Source of the DNA: Adiantum capillus-veneris
Lineage: Eukaryota > Streptophyta > Polypodiopsida > Polypodiales > Pteridaceae
DNA length: 64,000 nt
Direction: 5' to 3'
Assembly: GCA_014529385.2 (NCBI GenBank)
Contig: CM043944.1
Coordinates: 180,053,240-180,117,239 of the forward strand
Of this stretch, positions 35,897 through 47,110 are shown piece after piece. The number at the start of each line of letters is the position of its first letter. The first letter of the stretch is position 1. A model generated the notes under the pieces. That model made no database searches. It saw only the letters and a program-made list of their open reading frames with translations, and was not told the DNA's origin. The translations under genes were made by a program, and so were the position numbers.

Positions 35897-37223
35897 TAAA
35901 GGGACACTTTTATGTCCTGGGACACTTTTATTTCTTGTTAAGTGACCATTTTCCTTGAATTATGTCAAGAGTTTCAAAATGGATTTTGAGGTGCTATCTG
36001 TCTAGAAAGTTGTCTCATGAGCTGAAAATAACTCGACATTTTTTTGGAATATCAATTCCATCTTTAACCTTGTTCTTGCACAACATTTTACAACCTAAAC
36101 TGTGTGAAAAAACGGGTCCTGTTTTTGGCTTTTTTCAACTTTTTGCAACTATACCACGCTAAAATTCATGTTTGTGAGGTCTATAATGCTAGAGAACTAT
36201 CCTTAGTAGTCCTCAACATGTCCTGATGCTTCTAGGGAGAAATAAATGTTAAAGTTGTAAGTTATGACCAAATTACAAAAATTGTCAAATCTATTTTTTA
36301 GCCAATTTTAGCTCTTCTATGATTTTTTTGGTGGCTTTCATGATATTCAAATGCAATTTTGATTTTCTATGTCGCATATTGTAACATAAAGCTAATATTC
36401 CTTGAGTTTTGGGGCATCTAATACCCTATTTTTCATAGTAGACAACGATGGTTGATTTTTTCAATTATAAAAGAAAACAAAACATTCTAGTATATCAAGT
36501 ATAGCTTTTTCAATATTGTTAGTTTCTTGTGACAACTACATGCATTTTGTAGGTAGTAACCATATCTAGTCATAAGGATCAAATTTGGTTAGATATTGAA
36601 TAGTTTCTATGGGATTCTACAGCTCATAATGTTGAACCCAGTTTTTTCATGTTTGCTGTATTTAGCACTTCATCTTTGTCCCCAAGATTCCCCTTGGTAA
36701 GAGATTTATTATTCTTTTGACATGCACCATGGCTCCTTATGAACCTAAAGGACAATAGGGAACTAAGAAAACATGCATATATTATTTGTATTGAGCGTGG
36801 TTATAGAAACTTTGATGATAGGTTTGCAGAATGGTAAAAATTCAACTTTTTTGTACCTATTTCTTTTGGCAAAACAAAAAATAGTGAGTAAGAAGCAACC
36901 ATATGTTCTGACCACCAACCCATTGAAGTTAACTAGAAAATTTATCTCAAGTCCTACAAAAATCCCTAATCTTATTTTTATGCAACAAAACGTAAGAAAT
37001 GACTGTTTGTATGAAAATGTACTGGTCCATCAACTTTGGAGACTTGGTGTGACCAAAAGATGAGAAATTTTACAAGTTTCTTATTTTTTCCATGTGTAGT
37101 AGGCCTTGAACTATAACCTCATGAAAGGATTTTACAAAATGAGTGGATCTACTATGGTTTTGGAGGTTTTTTTCAAAACCCTGAAAGGACACTTTTATGT
37201 CCTGTTAGGTTACCAACCTAATG
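35897..37223. mobile_element. TTAA-flanked DNA transposon, copy 2
   Basis: Collinear and near-identical to 27563-28894 over most of its length. The right end CCAACCTAATG is followed by TTAA (37224-37227), and unit 1 shows TTAA at the matching target (about 30712). The left 15-base terminus is missing, and the GGACACTTTTATG block is doubled there. About 100 bp of target, present in unit 1 at 30615-30712, is gone, so the left end has been deleted or rearranged after insertion. Confidence 0.8.
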
Positions 37224-37227
37224 TTAA

Positions 37228-38057
37228 CGTTCAAAGAAAATGATTGGGTCCTACTTAAGTTTCCCAAGGCTCAATTGAGGCAAACGACGGGCAAAAATCC
37301 TACGGGCCATCAAAAGTTTTATGTTAAACAGGCAAAAAGATGCTATGTTTCTTTTCAAATCTTGAATCCAATCAATAAAATGGCTTATCAACTCAATCTG
37401 CCCAATCATTGGCTCATACACAATGCTTTTCATGTGAGCCCACTTAAGCCCTACGAAGGAAAGCCACAAGTGAACCAATTATTGAAGACCCTCAAGAAAT
37501 CGAAGACCAAGAAGAGGTGCTACAACCCAAAGCTATCCTTCGGCATGAAGACAAGGTAGTACAACATGGTAAGATTATCCGTGATGGTATCTTATTAAGT
37601 TCAAAAATTAACATTTTGACGATGCTAGATGGATGCAAGGATTACAACTTAAGGATAGTATGAACCTTGTCAATGCTTATAATGCTAGATTAAAGTAAGC
37701 TAATGTACATGTTTCTTTTAAATAAACAATGTTTTTATCTTATAAGACTAATTCTCTTTTTATTGTGCACAAAATTAAAAAGTATGCATGCTTAGAATCA
37801 TCTTTGTGATGACGATGTCTCTCAAACACCAAGTAGAATTTGTCGCTCTACTTTGGTAGAATGAAATGGACTAAAGAGCATACATGCTTGCGAGGACAGC
37901 CAAGTCTCCAAGCACCAAATGGACTATTCATCCATTCAAAATGATGTCGGAGGGTAAGAAGGGATCCTCTACCCGCTAAGAAACTTAGACTAATGACTAA
38001 GACTTTACCTCTTCTACTTCATACTCGAGGACGACTATGATTTCAAGAGAGAGGTAA
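37228..38057 (+). pseudogene. Chromovirus integrase tail, unit 2, right of insertion
   Basis: A 112-codon open stretch from 37221 to 37559 gives ENDWVLLKFPKAQLRQTTGK, the degraded GPY/F region KRCYVSFQILNPINKMAYQL and HNAFHVSPLKPYEGKP. It is followed by the chromodomain-like remnant at about 37560-37700 and an untranslated tail. It continues the fragment ending at 35896. Confidence 0.8.
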
Positions 38058-39492
38058 TGCCATAAAATCTAATATCTAACCAACCCAAATGATTTTCTCA
38101 TATTACACTAATCGTTTAATGTAGGAGAAAAAAGAGGAACAAGGGTTAGGATATAGACATGTTCTTATGGATCTATCTCAACACGGGGCCAAGGTGAAAG
38201 GGTCAAAATAAGAGTTGGTATGTCAAAGAGCAATGCTACCAAATGGAGCTTAAAGACCTTAGGGTTAGCTTCATTAAAGACCTCCAAAAGTTAGTGATAA
38301 AACTCCTTAGACCGAGGACCTTAAGCAAGATGGGGCTGAGCTTGAGGTGAGAATCCTACCCAAGCATGAGGTGCTTGTTTTGCTCGCTGACTAAGGTGCT
38401 TAAGGTGTTTGTGAGAACCTTGCCCAAGCTTGAGGTACTTGTAATGCTTAAATGACTAAGATGCTTGAAGTGTTCCATTCAAACATGATCTCTCAAGAGG
38501 CATAAAAGATTGTCATGTTTAAATGACTGAGGTGCTTGAAGTGTTCAATTCAAACATGATCTCTTAAGAAGCATAAAAGACACATATCAAGATCCTCCCC
38601 ATTTCACCCTCATGATGTGCTTGAGTCCTATTGGATAGGCTTTAAAGGGGTCCAATGATAATTTAGATGCATTTAAATAAATAATTAAGCTCTTTCTCTC
38701 AAAGAGGAAAAAGAGGACATTTGTCCAAATGTTATAATTCAATAATACAAGAGAGAGAGAGGAGGGGGGGGAGGCGGAAGGGGGGTATACTCTCTCACAC
38801 ACACACATACAATGAGGTACAAAGTGCAAGAGATCCATCTCCTTCTCTAAGCTTGTTAATAAGTTGAGAGCCTACACCAACACTCTTGGCTATGGAATGC
38901 AAATACAACCAAGAGCCATGCTTCAATGCTTAAGCTTGTCATCTTCCTCATCTTCATTACTATGCTATTATGCTATACTAAGCAAGAAGAGTGATCATAA
39001 GTGAGGAACTATTTCTTTCTCCTATGAATGATTATTCTTCCTCTTCCCTACCCCCATTCCCTGCTAGCTCTCTCCATCGTTGAAGGTGTTTGAGGCCTTG
39101 GATTGAGGCCGGGGATGGTTAATGCTTTTACACAAAGTTTATGGTATGCTTGTGATGCATGAATTTTTCCATCTTTATTGCATCACCTAGTTCACAAGGA
39201 ACACAAATATTGTATTGTACCAAGTCTCTCTTGATGGAGAATCTATAATACAAAAGCCTATTGGAGGGGGGGACCGGCTCCATGTAAATCCGGTCCTCAA
39301 CTGTTGTCAAGTTCTCTAAACCCTCTCTCTCTTGCAAAATTATTGTTCATGCCAAGTTAATTAAGTATTATGGTTATGTTGCTACCGCTAATTAAGTTCA
39401 CCCTCTATGTTGTCCAAGTTGTCTCACAAAAATGCTCACTCTAATTCTCTTAATTCCGCTATTCTCAAAGTTCATAGGCCATTTCCATTCCA
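38058..39492 (+). repeat. Chromovirus 3' LTR, unit 2
   Basis: Starts TGCCATAAAATC after GAGAGAGGTAA and aligns with 31544-32962 throughout. The first TGT has become TGC. A GA/G-rich tract lies at 38751-38786. Confidence 0.75.
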
Positions 39493-39505
39493 CAGATAGG
39501 CACAA

Positions 39506-39565
<60 letters not shown>

Positions 39566-40244
39566 CCCCCCCCCCCCACCAAATCCTTATGGTTCTCTTT
39601 ACAAGGCTACATGAGCAACAATATAGAATTGTGGACTCCCATGCACTTGCTCTTGGAGTCGCCTTTAAGGCCAACACTAGCTGCTAACCAAATTATAACA
39701 AATAGAGCAAGAAACTTTTGCTCATAACCACCACCACCCACACCAAATGTGTAGTTCTCTTTCTCTACTCATCACTCGTTGCCATCCTATTGGCAAGCAA
39801 CTGCATGAAATGTTAGTCGTTAGCACATAGCTTCATAAAATGTTACTTATTAATGCATACATGTAGCATTACATTGATCCAATCTATTGCACATCAATCA
39901 ATCTCACCAAGCACCCCCTAGAGGACCAGACCAAACTCAATTATAATTAGATGATGATATCATCTTTGTTCCTATTATTGCTTTATTACGACACATTGTT
40001 TGTTAAATTAGTCAACCAGGTAAGTATAATACATAGTCAATACAACGGTAGGGCATAGAAGAGTTCATCATGGAAAATGACGGTAAGATATAATCACCAT
40101 TTCCCCCCAAAAAAAAAAACACAAAGAGACTCTGACAAGACAAAGAATATGGCAATGATTATAACCCAAGGAATCTCAAACAAAACTATGGCTGCAAGTA
40201 TAAATCTATTTGATGTAGATATTTCTAGTTAAGCACAAGGATCT

Positions 40245-40278
<34 letters not shown>

Positions 40279-41158
40279 CTCTCTCTCTACGAAATCTTGA
40301 TGGTTCTCTTTACAAACCTACTATAATAAAGCAATCTAAATCCGCATGTGGGAACGACATAACACTCAAGGCATCGTGATGTAGGACTCACTATGCATAG
40401 CGTGCTTGAGTAGTAGCAAGACATATTCGGTAAGCCATCCACTTCGACCAAAGGTCAAATCCACCCAAATAATAACGTCAACCAAGAATTCTCGTTTCAA
40501 AGCTGAAATATTGCCTAATTAAAACAACCCATGATAACTACGTTATAGTTGAAGCTTGTCTCGTATCGAATAGAACCCTGTCCCTAGTATGTATGATGGG
40601 TGCTATCTTGGTTCTTAGAATGCAGATGCAAGTATCCATGTAGTTCTCTTAAAAATAGAAAAATTACATCTAATCACTTTTTCCCTATCTTTTCCACGAG
40701 CCATTGGCCCAAAAATGTACAATTATATCTACTACTAGTAAATGTTACGTAATGTGAATTGTAATTTTTCCTCCTTTGCCATTATCTGTAGTGTTGCACA
40801 CCATACGATAGTGAAGTTGTTATTGCATATTTCTTATACTGCCTCATTTCCTTGCCCCTCTATGACATATCTGCTATTGTTTGTACTACTTCTTTATGGA
40901 TAGCTAATTTTTAGTGAAGGATGCTCACACTTATGCCAGAATTGGATATCAAAAACCTTTATATCACGAGCCCTACTTTAGCATATCCGAATAGATGGTC
41001 GTAATCATCATATGTTTGTGCATTTCCTAAGCTTGGATGCCTTTTGTAGATTAGCTTGTGATATAAATATTACGACTCTATACCCAGTATAAGATCATTC
41101 TAACTACTGTCTAAATCAAGCATCATAATTAGTTTTTCATTTGAGTTTATTATTGACC
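39493..41158. other. Flank S, unit 2, non-coding
   Basis: TC tracts with C runs at 39509-39578 and 40243-40288; otherwise the counterpart of 32963-34845. No gene seen. Confidence 0.6.
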
Positions 41159-41778
41159 TTACTACCGCTTTGATACTAGATCAATATCTACTATATGCCC
41201 AGATTTGTAGACCATTTCCCCAATTTATATAACTCTTCCATTATCTTTTACACGACTCCTCTCCCTAAAGATAATAAGGCTTCTCATCGATTTCCTTGGT
41301 TGATTTAAAAAGATATCATCTTTAGTACGACTTTACAAACACTGCCAAGAAAGATAAGTAATTTTGGAATCATCACCAAAACTTAGCATTCTTCATTTGA
41401 TCACTACATTCAAACGAGCGGGAGATAATCTATAACAAGATTTGACCACACCACTATAAGTTCTCTTTTCTATTCGTTTTCTCATTACAAAGTCATTTAC
41501 CATATTGAGGAGCTGTGTGTGACAAAATACACTGTCACTTAACATCTGCATTCGCTCTCTTCTTCCAAACCTTGAACCTAACAAAGAAGCATATCATGCC
41601 ATATTTACTTTTCCCACAATGCTGTTTGGGGGGGGGGGGGGGATGCTGACAATATGCAGATATCGCAGTAAGAGACATGCAAGATGCTTACAATGTAAAC
41701 AACATTTGAAAACAACACCACCTTCGAATACTTCCCACTTGATCATTCTTCAAGTAGCCAAGACAGCTACAATCAACC
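41159..41778. repeat. Partial third unit (flank P only)
   Basis: Matches 29586-30290 and 34846-35563 from ACTACCGCTTTGATAC to GACAGCTACAATCAAC. A 15-base G run at 41626-41641 replaces the TG/AG tract. It ends at the 3' end of the F-box pseudogene, so the P flank was probably the original neighbour of that gene. Confidence 0.75.
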
Positions 41779-43398
41779 ATAACAAAGCAAACTTGGTCTC
41801 GGGTTGTAGACCACCATGCAATCTTCGATTGGCCCACAAGGCACTACATACCATGAGTTCCGAGCAAGGTCATACACAAGGACGGGGCTTTTCCCAAAAA
41901 CTACGTCTTGCGACTGCAAAAAGAAAACAAATCCCTCTCCTGTAAGGGTCCTAAAGCGCCAGCAAGGATCGTACGACTCAAAGAGATGCTCAGGGGTTCT
42001 TGCACCTCAACCAAGGTGCCAGTTCTCAAGGCGCTGAATTGCAGCTCCCATACCTCAAATCCAACAGGGCGGCCCTTCACCACAATAAGCGCCCGATGAA
42101 GAGTCTCCCTGCATAACTAAGAAAGCTAGGGGTAGACCAGCACATACTAAGGTCCCTTTCCATGGCTTCAGGATCAGGATCATTAGAAACAAGAGGTACC
42201 TGCACATAGCTCCACGCATCCTCTGCCACATGGTATGCCATTACCATCCATCATGCCATCGAGTGATAAAGGCACTTAAAAAAGATCGCCATCTGCCACC
42301 TTGAGCCCGCGGGCGGTCGAAGAACACTTGGTCATGGGAGATGACCCCACCTTCCAGCTTCCACTTCTTGAATCAAAAACCTCAAAGGGTACCTCAGGAT
42401 CCATGTAGCCCCCTCTAAAGAAATTTTTCATCACCATCACATGATAATGGGAGCGGGTCCTGATTGTCAATGGCCATGCTCACACTTAACCATCGGGAGG
42501 TGATTGAAAGCAGAGGGAGGATTGGGGAGCAGCCTCATGGAGCCTGTGAAGCAGTTGAAGACAACAATTGAAGCACACGGATCATTGACAATGGTGCAAA
42601 TCAAACCACCAGCAGAGGCCATAATGTGGAAGCAGCCGGGATAATCATAATCCGCACAGAGGTTTTCCCAATCAAACCACCGAGGAAACATGACAATTTG
42701 GCATCAGCTGAAGAGATTGGAACAGGGTGCACCAAGCCTGGCTATGGCTGCTCCAAGCAGTAAGGGTGCGCTTACCTCTCGGGGGCTCTAGCATCATAGA
42801 GCGCATCAAGAACCATGATTCCTTGGATTGTCTGGCAAGGACTCTCCTGCCCCCAACACCAAACTCCAGGCCTTGCAAAACACCCGAAGCTGGCAAAGCT
42901 CGCGCACAGACAGCCGTGAGAATACTTGCTCAACTAGCACATCCGGAGGCAGCGGCCCAATGCTGGGCATAATAAGATCCAGCTGAGGCACCCATCTCTT
43001 CTTCTTGGCCCTCCCCACCGCCAGCACTTATTACCTTTCATGTCAAGATGACAATGCAGATTCTCCCTGGCCCTGTCCCTCTTCATGTCCTTTCCAGGCA
43101 AGCTTCTCCCTTTGCGAGCCCTTGTGCTTCTTCTCTCTGTCCTGTCCCTGTCCCTGCCCCTGCCGTTGCCCCTGCTCTCCTTCTCCCTGTCCCCGTCCCT
43201 ATCCCTGTGCGAGCCCTTGTGCTCCTTCTCTCTGTCCCTGTCCCTGCCCCTGCCCCTGCTCTCCTTCTCCATGTCCTGCGAGCCCTTGTGCTCGTTCTCT
43301 CTATCCCTGTCCCTGCCCCTGCCCTGCCCTCCTTCTCCATGTCCCTGGTCCTCTTTACGGTTATGCCGCTTCGATGCGTCGAAAAGCAGGGTAAGCAA
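41773..43398 (-). pseudogene. F-box/kelch-type protein pseudogene
   Basis: F-box proteins recruit targets to SCF ubiquitin ligases. On the minus strand IGPLPPDVLVEQVFSRLSV, then RELCQLRVFCKAWSLVL (about 42970-42860), is an F-box. Downstream blocks follow the plant F-box/kelch pattern: FPRWFDWENLC, FHIMASAGGLICTIVND, VVFNCFTGSMRLLPNPP, FEVFDSRSGSWKVGSS, DGDLFFKCLYHS, YHVAEDAWSYVQVPL, FEVWELQFSALRTGTLVEV, CWRFRTLTGEGFVFF and VYDLARNSWYVVP, ending at TGA 41773-41775. Frame changes near 42850, 42690, 42475, 42275, 42075 and 41975 and a stop near 42250 show it is dead. The upstream part (43398-43060) is an Arg-Asp/Arg-Glu repeat that may be its N-terminus or a separate remnant. Most plant genes of this type are intronless, so the breaks are mutations rather than introns. 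Confidence 0.8.
43114..43347. repeat. Short tandem repeat coding RD/RE-rich sequence
   Basis: Three units start GCGAGCCCTTGTGCT at 43114, 43209 and 43278 (95, 69 and 70 bp), each followed by TCTCTCTGTCCCTGTCCCTG-like sequence. On the minus strand they encode Arg-Asp-Arg-Asp-Arg-Glu and EHKGS motifs, an RS-like low-complexity stretch of the kind found in splicing-associated proteins. Confidence 0.8.
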
Positions 43399-44310
43399 GC
43401 CAAGTCAAAATATCAGCAAGCTTCTCAAGGATGCGTTCTCACTACGGCCAAGCGAGAGGCAATTCAGACGGCACACGGACACCGTGCTGGCCATGCCATC
43501 GTGGCAGACTGAGACTCCAACCTTGGAGTGAAAGTGTCCGAAGCGTGTGGACCATCCACCTCTATCCAATCACAAGCGTGCTTGCCATGCGAAATATAAA
43601 TTAGGAGCAATGGTATTTCTTCTCCTACAATGTGCCAACTCGTAGCAAGATCTCGAGCTCCGGCTCCTATTCTCTCCCTCCCTCCCTCTGCTTGCTTTCT
43701 TCCTATATATCCCTCCATTTCTCGATGTCTCTGCTTGCCCGAGGCTGCTAGCTACGCTCCTTGCCAACATGTCTGGTGTCTGATAGTTGTTGCTGCAGCT
43801 CATGAGTCCCTATCGGTGTTGTTGTTTGACAGTCCCAAAGTGGAGGCAGAGCTGCTGGAAGTTCGCTTCTGAACCTAACTGCCATCGACAGTGCGAGGGT
43901 GAAAGAGCTATTGCTGAGCCGACGGTTGCTGCGTTGGTTGCCTCTACTGTATATCTTATAGGTAATGCACAACATGATTAATACAGTGCTTCATTTTCAA
44001 GGTTGATGATGTAGAGAAAACGGGTAGAGTTCTATGGTGTTTCATTAGGCTAATTGTTCACGGTGTAGAGTGGAGCTGCTCATTCCCTCACTTTATGATT
44101 GCTTTGTGAGAGTTTGGTGCATTTTGTTTCTACCTTGCTATCATTAAAATTATGAAGTTCACAAAGACTGTTTTGATGTAGGACACCATGGATTCCCAAC
44201 AATTCTCTCAAGCCGACTCTCGACTAGAGTACAACGACAACACATTGCATGCATCACACTCTTTCTATGCATTTACATAGCTTAATGCATCCCCCCTTTT
44301 TCTCAATAGC
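43399..44310. other. No gene recognised; upstream region of the F-box pseudogene
   Basis: Short competing frames on both strands, none with a domain. On the minus strand this would be the promoter side of the F-box gene; no convincing core element was seen. Confidence 0.4.
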
Positions 44311-45310
44311 ATGCCCCTTGAGATGGTTTCACTCCGGTCGCCTAGCCCGGTGCCTAGTCCCTTTGCTTGTCTATCACCAATGCATGTCGTAGACAACAAC
44401 CGCCATGCGCATGCACCACTAGTTAGACATATGTCCTCCTATAAAACCCCAAGTCCGCCCATTGCATCTACTAAAAAGGGATGTGTCCCCAAGGAGACCA
44501 TTAATGCTAATGCAATGAAGCTAGTGAAGGCCACCAAGCCACGCAAGAGAGGAGGTGATTAGTGTGCTTTCGATGACCCTCCCAAGGAAAGCAAGGCATC
44601 AAAAAGCAAAGTTCCAAAGATAAACCTAGAAGAAAGGAGGGAAAGAGAAAATCACTATGGAAAGACTATTGGGTAGAACAACTTGTACACATTAGGGGAG
44701 GCTTAAATGATGAATTAATAAGCCACAAAAAAAACAAGGCTATATTGTGGAGAAAGATTGCAGTCCGTCTAGCATCATATTACACTGATTTGATAAAGAT
44801 GGTGAATGTTGTCGCAAGAAGTGGCAATGAGTCTACATCCAGTATAAAGAAGATAAAGCTTACAATGCAACCTTGGTGAATATATACATGTAAATGGTTG
44901 ATATTGTAGATGATTACATGCACAATAGAGCTCCTGTGGTGTGCATTAGCCATGCTAGCTCCATCACACGAGGAAGAGGCTTGAGAAAGTGGGAAGCAAG
45001 TTCCTACAAGTGAGGCCATGGAGGATATGCAAAAGAGTGCATCTACTACCAAATCCATTGTAAATGTTCAGGTATCCCAAGGTAAGGCCACCCTAGACAA
45101 AGCCATAGCGAAGCTTGCGGATATAGGTGCTCAGATGTTAGCACATCTAAAGGCGAGTGCATCCAAGAAAGAGGCCTTGGATGAAAAACGACTTGTAGTG
45201 TATGATCGTATTGCAAAAAACATGTCAGGGTGGATGAGGAAAGAGAAAGAGTGTCTAGATGACCTCGTTCATTATGTGTTCTCTTTGTATGCTAGTCAAG
45301 AACCCTAAAC
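44311..45310 (+). pseudogene. Trihelix / Myb-SANT-like protein pseudogene
   Basis: The first stretch (44311-44559) is Ser/Pro-rich and ends KATKPRKRGGD. After a stop, LWKDYWVEQLVHIRGGLNDE and KAILWRKIAVRLASYY (about 44655-44790) match a Myb/SANT-like trihelix DNA-binding domain. In a shifted frame RKKWQ, stop, VYIQYKEDKAYNAT (about 44814-44873) is its third helix. From 45018 a 96-codon open frame gives a helical, coiled-coil-like C-terminus (KATLDKAIAKLADIGAQMLA) to the TAA at 45306. Such domains occur in host regulators and in the second protein of PIF/Harbinger transposons; no transposase is nearby. Stops and at least one frameshift indicate a pseudogene. Confidence 0.6.
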
Positions 45311-45850
45311 CGGTTGGTTAATCAAGATGAGAGGGAATGCACCGATACCCGCACGCATAACATGAAAATTGACCATCACTTTAACCTAAAATATATCCAC
45401 CTCCAAGTCCTTTATAACTCTTAAACACTTCACCCTTGGTTGGTTGGCAAGCTTTATGCGAAAACCTGAATTCTTCACCATGTTGAGTCCCAACTTTGAT
45501 ACACAAGCTTGAGTAATAACACATACCTGTGCACCTCCATCAATATACGCCTCTCTATGCCTGCATCCATAGTAGGGCATATATCAGGTAGCTCATTCAA
45601 AGACAGGACTCTCACAGACCCCCTTGCAAGCTCCTTCTTCATGGGGTTGACTACAGACTTCCACTACCTCTTCAACTTAGGACACATCTCCATGAGTTGC
45701 CCAAAGGTAACATCAGCCTTTCTACTCACCAAATCAGCCCTTAAACTATAATTTGGTTGCCCTTCTCCCGAAGGAAAGTCGGATGCATTGTGATGTTGCT
45801 TGGGTTTTCTCTTCTTCTTCTCTCTACCTGTACCTGTTTCAACCTATTTC
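45305..45850 (-). pseudogene. Gypsy gag-protease fragment
   Basis: Minus strand: KELARGSVRVLSLNELPDI and AYIDGGAQVCVITQACVSKL (protease active site with D-G-G-A), then LANQPRVKCLRVIKDLEVDI. In a second frame VNFHVMRAGIGAFPLILINQ (about 45370-45310) is the conserved late protease block. Frames change near 45390 and 45600. Upstream RT or integrase of the same copy is not contiguous. Confidence 0.6.
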
Positions 45851-47110
45851 CCTCTTTTATGGCTAGGACTTCCATCACTCATGTCATGATCTCGTGTAAC
45901 TGTAAGAAACTAGGCAACTAGGCTCTCCTGGATCCTCCTCCCAACCTCCCTTTATAGGTGGGCTCCTAGCCCCTTGCCCTAGACGGATCCCCTGTCCACA
46001 CTGCCTAGCCCGGCCCTTGGCCGTAGTCCTTGCCTAGCCTAGTTCTTAGGGTACAGGACCCGTGTCCTGACATTACTTACTTCCCCTTAAGGAAGAGTTT
46101 TCGTCCTCAAAAACACAAGTAGTAACATCTTCTTAAGAATACTGGTGTTCTCTTTTATTGACGTCCCACAAGTGAGCCAGTTGTCTATATGACCAATAAT
46201 TGGTGCAGTGAGGAGGTTCAATGAAACCAAGATGAATATCTTGATTTTCAACATTGTTGTCCGTTTGCAACCACTTGGGTCTAAATGGTAACTCCATTTA
46301 TAACTCACTTGAGTGTTGTAAAGGAGGAACCACAACTAAGAGTTGTCCAAGGCATAACCAGTTTTCAGATCTTCTGAAGGTACTGGAATAATGCAAGGAA
46401 ACCTTGGCGTAACTTTCCATGAAGTTGTGAGCCAGATTTCTACTCGCCTGAGTATCTTGAACAGTCCATTACATGTTCATCCCTAATGAAGGTTACTTGC
46501 CAACGTACTCTGTCAGCACACCTGGTAAGTCCTTGACGTATGAAAGTATTGACACAATCTCCAACCCCACCACAAGAGGTGTTCAAAGTCGAAAATCATA
46601 CTTAAGCAAATTCTAGAATAGGGAGAAAATCATCTATTTAGAAATGCGTTGTGTTAACGTATGCTCTTAGCAGATCCTTTAGCAAAAGATTACTCTTTTT
46701 AATCTTTGTAATCTGCCTATCCCCTTGGATAACTGACAGTACTGAGGTGTGTTTTCCTCACGTTTTACAGACAGTCGTCCCAGATGAATAGTAAACGGGA
46801 AATCACAGTAGTGTTTAACATTGGTGAAGAATCAACCATGTCCGAAATAACCATCGTGGTTAACTTGAAAAAATCCACACACGTCCCAAACCGAGCCATG
46901 ACCTCTGTTGGTGATTTAGTGGATCCAAAAGTCATCTCAGAGAGATAGTGCACATAGAGTGCAAAATGCTTCATAAGCAACAATCTGTGGAATATGCATG
47001 CCGTTCCAAATCATCCCTTGCTAAACACTAGGGCCCATAATACCTAGTGTGCATGCATTTAGCAAAAACTAACCAAAACTGTATATCCATAATGATGCTT
47101 GCCAATACGT
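45851..47110 (-). pseudogene. Gypsy pol-end scraps and unassigned DNA
   Basis: The minus strand near 46160-46080 gives FLRTKTLP or, in another frame, VFEDENSSLRG, like the end of some gypsy Pol proteins. 46983-46765 may be a worn integrase core. Evidence is weak. 45900-46075 is C-rich with a TTTATAGG block and could be an LTR remnant. Confidence 0.3.

Larger units (their letters stand above)
34846..41158. repeat. Tandem segmental duplication, unit 2
   Basis: Repeats unit 1 in the same order: P at 34846-35563, chromovirus piece at 35564-39492 (enlarged by a DNA element), S at 39493-41158. Similarity is high but indels are frequent, especially at microsatellites. Confidence 0.8.

Noticed and set aside
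43005-43531. Long plus-strand Ser/Pro/Cys-rich frames opposite the RD/RE stretch
   Set aside because: All three plus frames are open because the tract is low complexity; the minus frame has the more sensible composition and direction.
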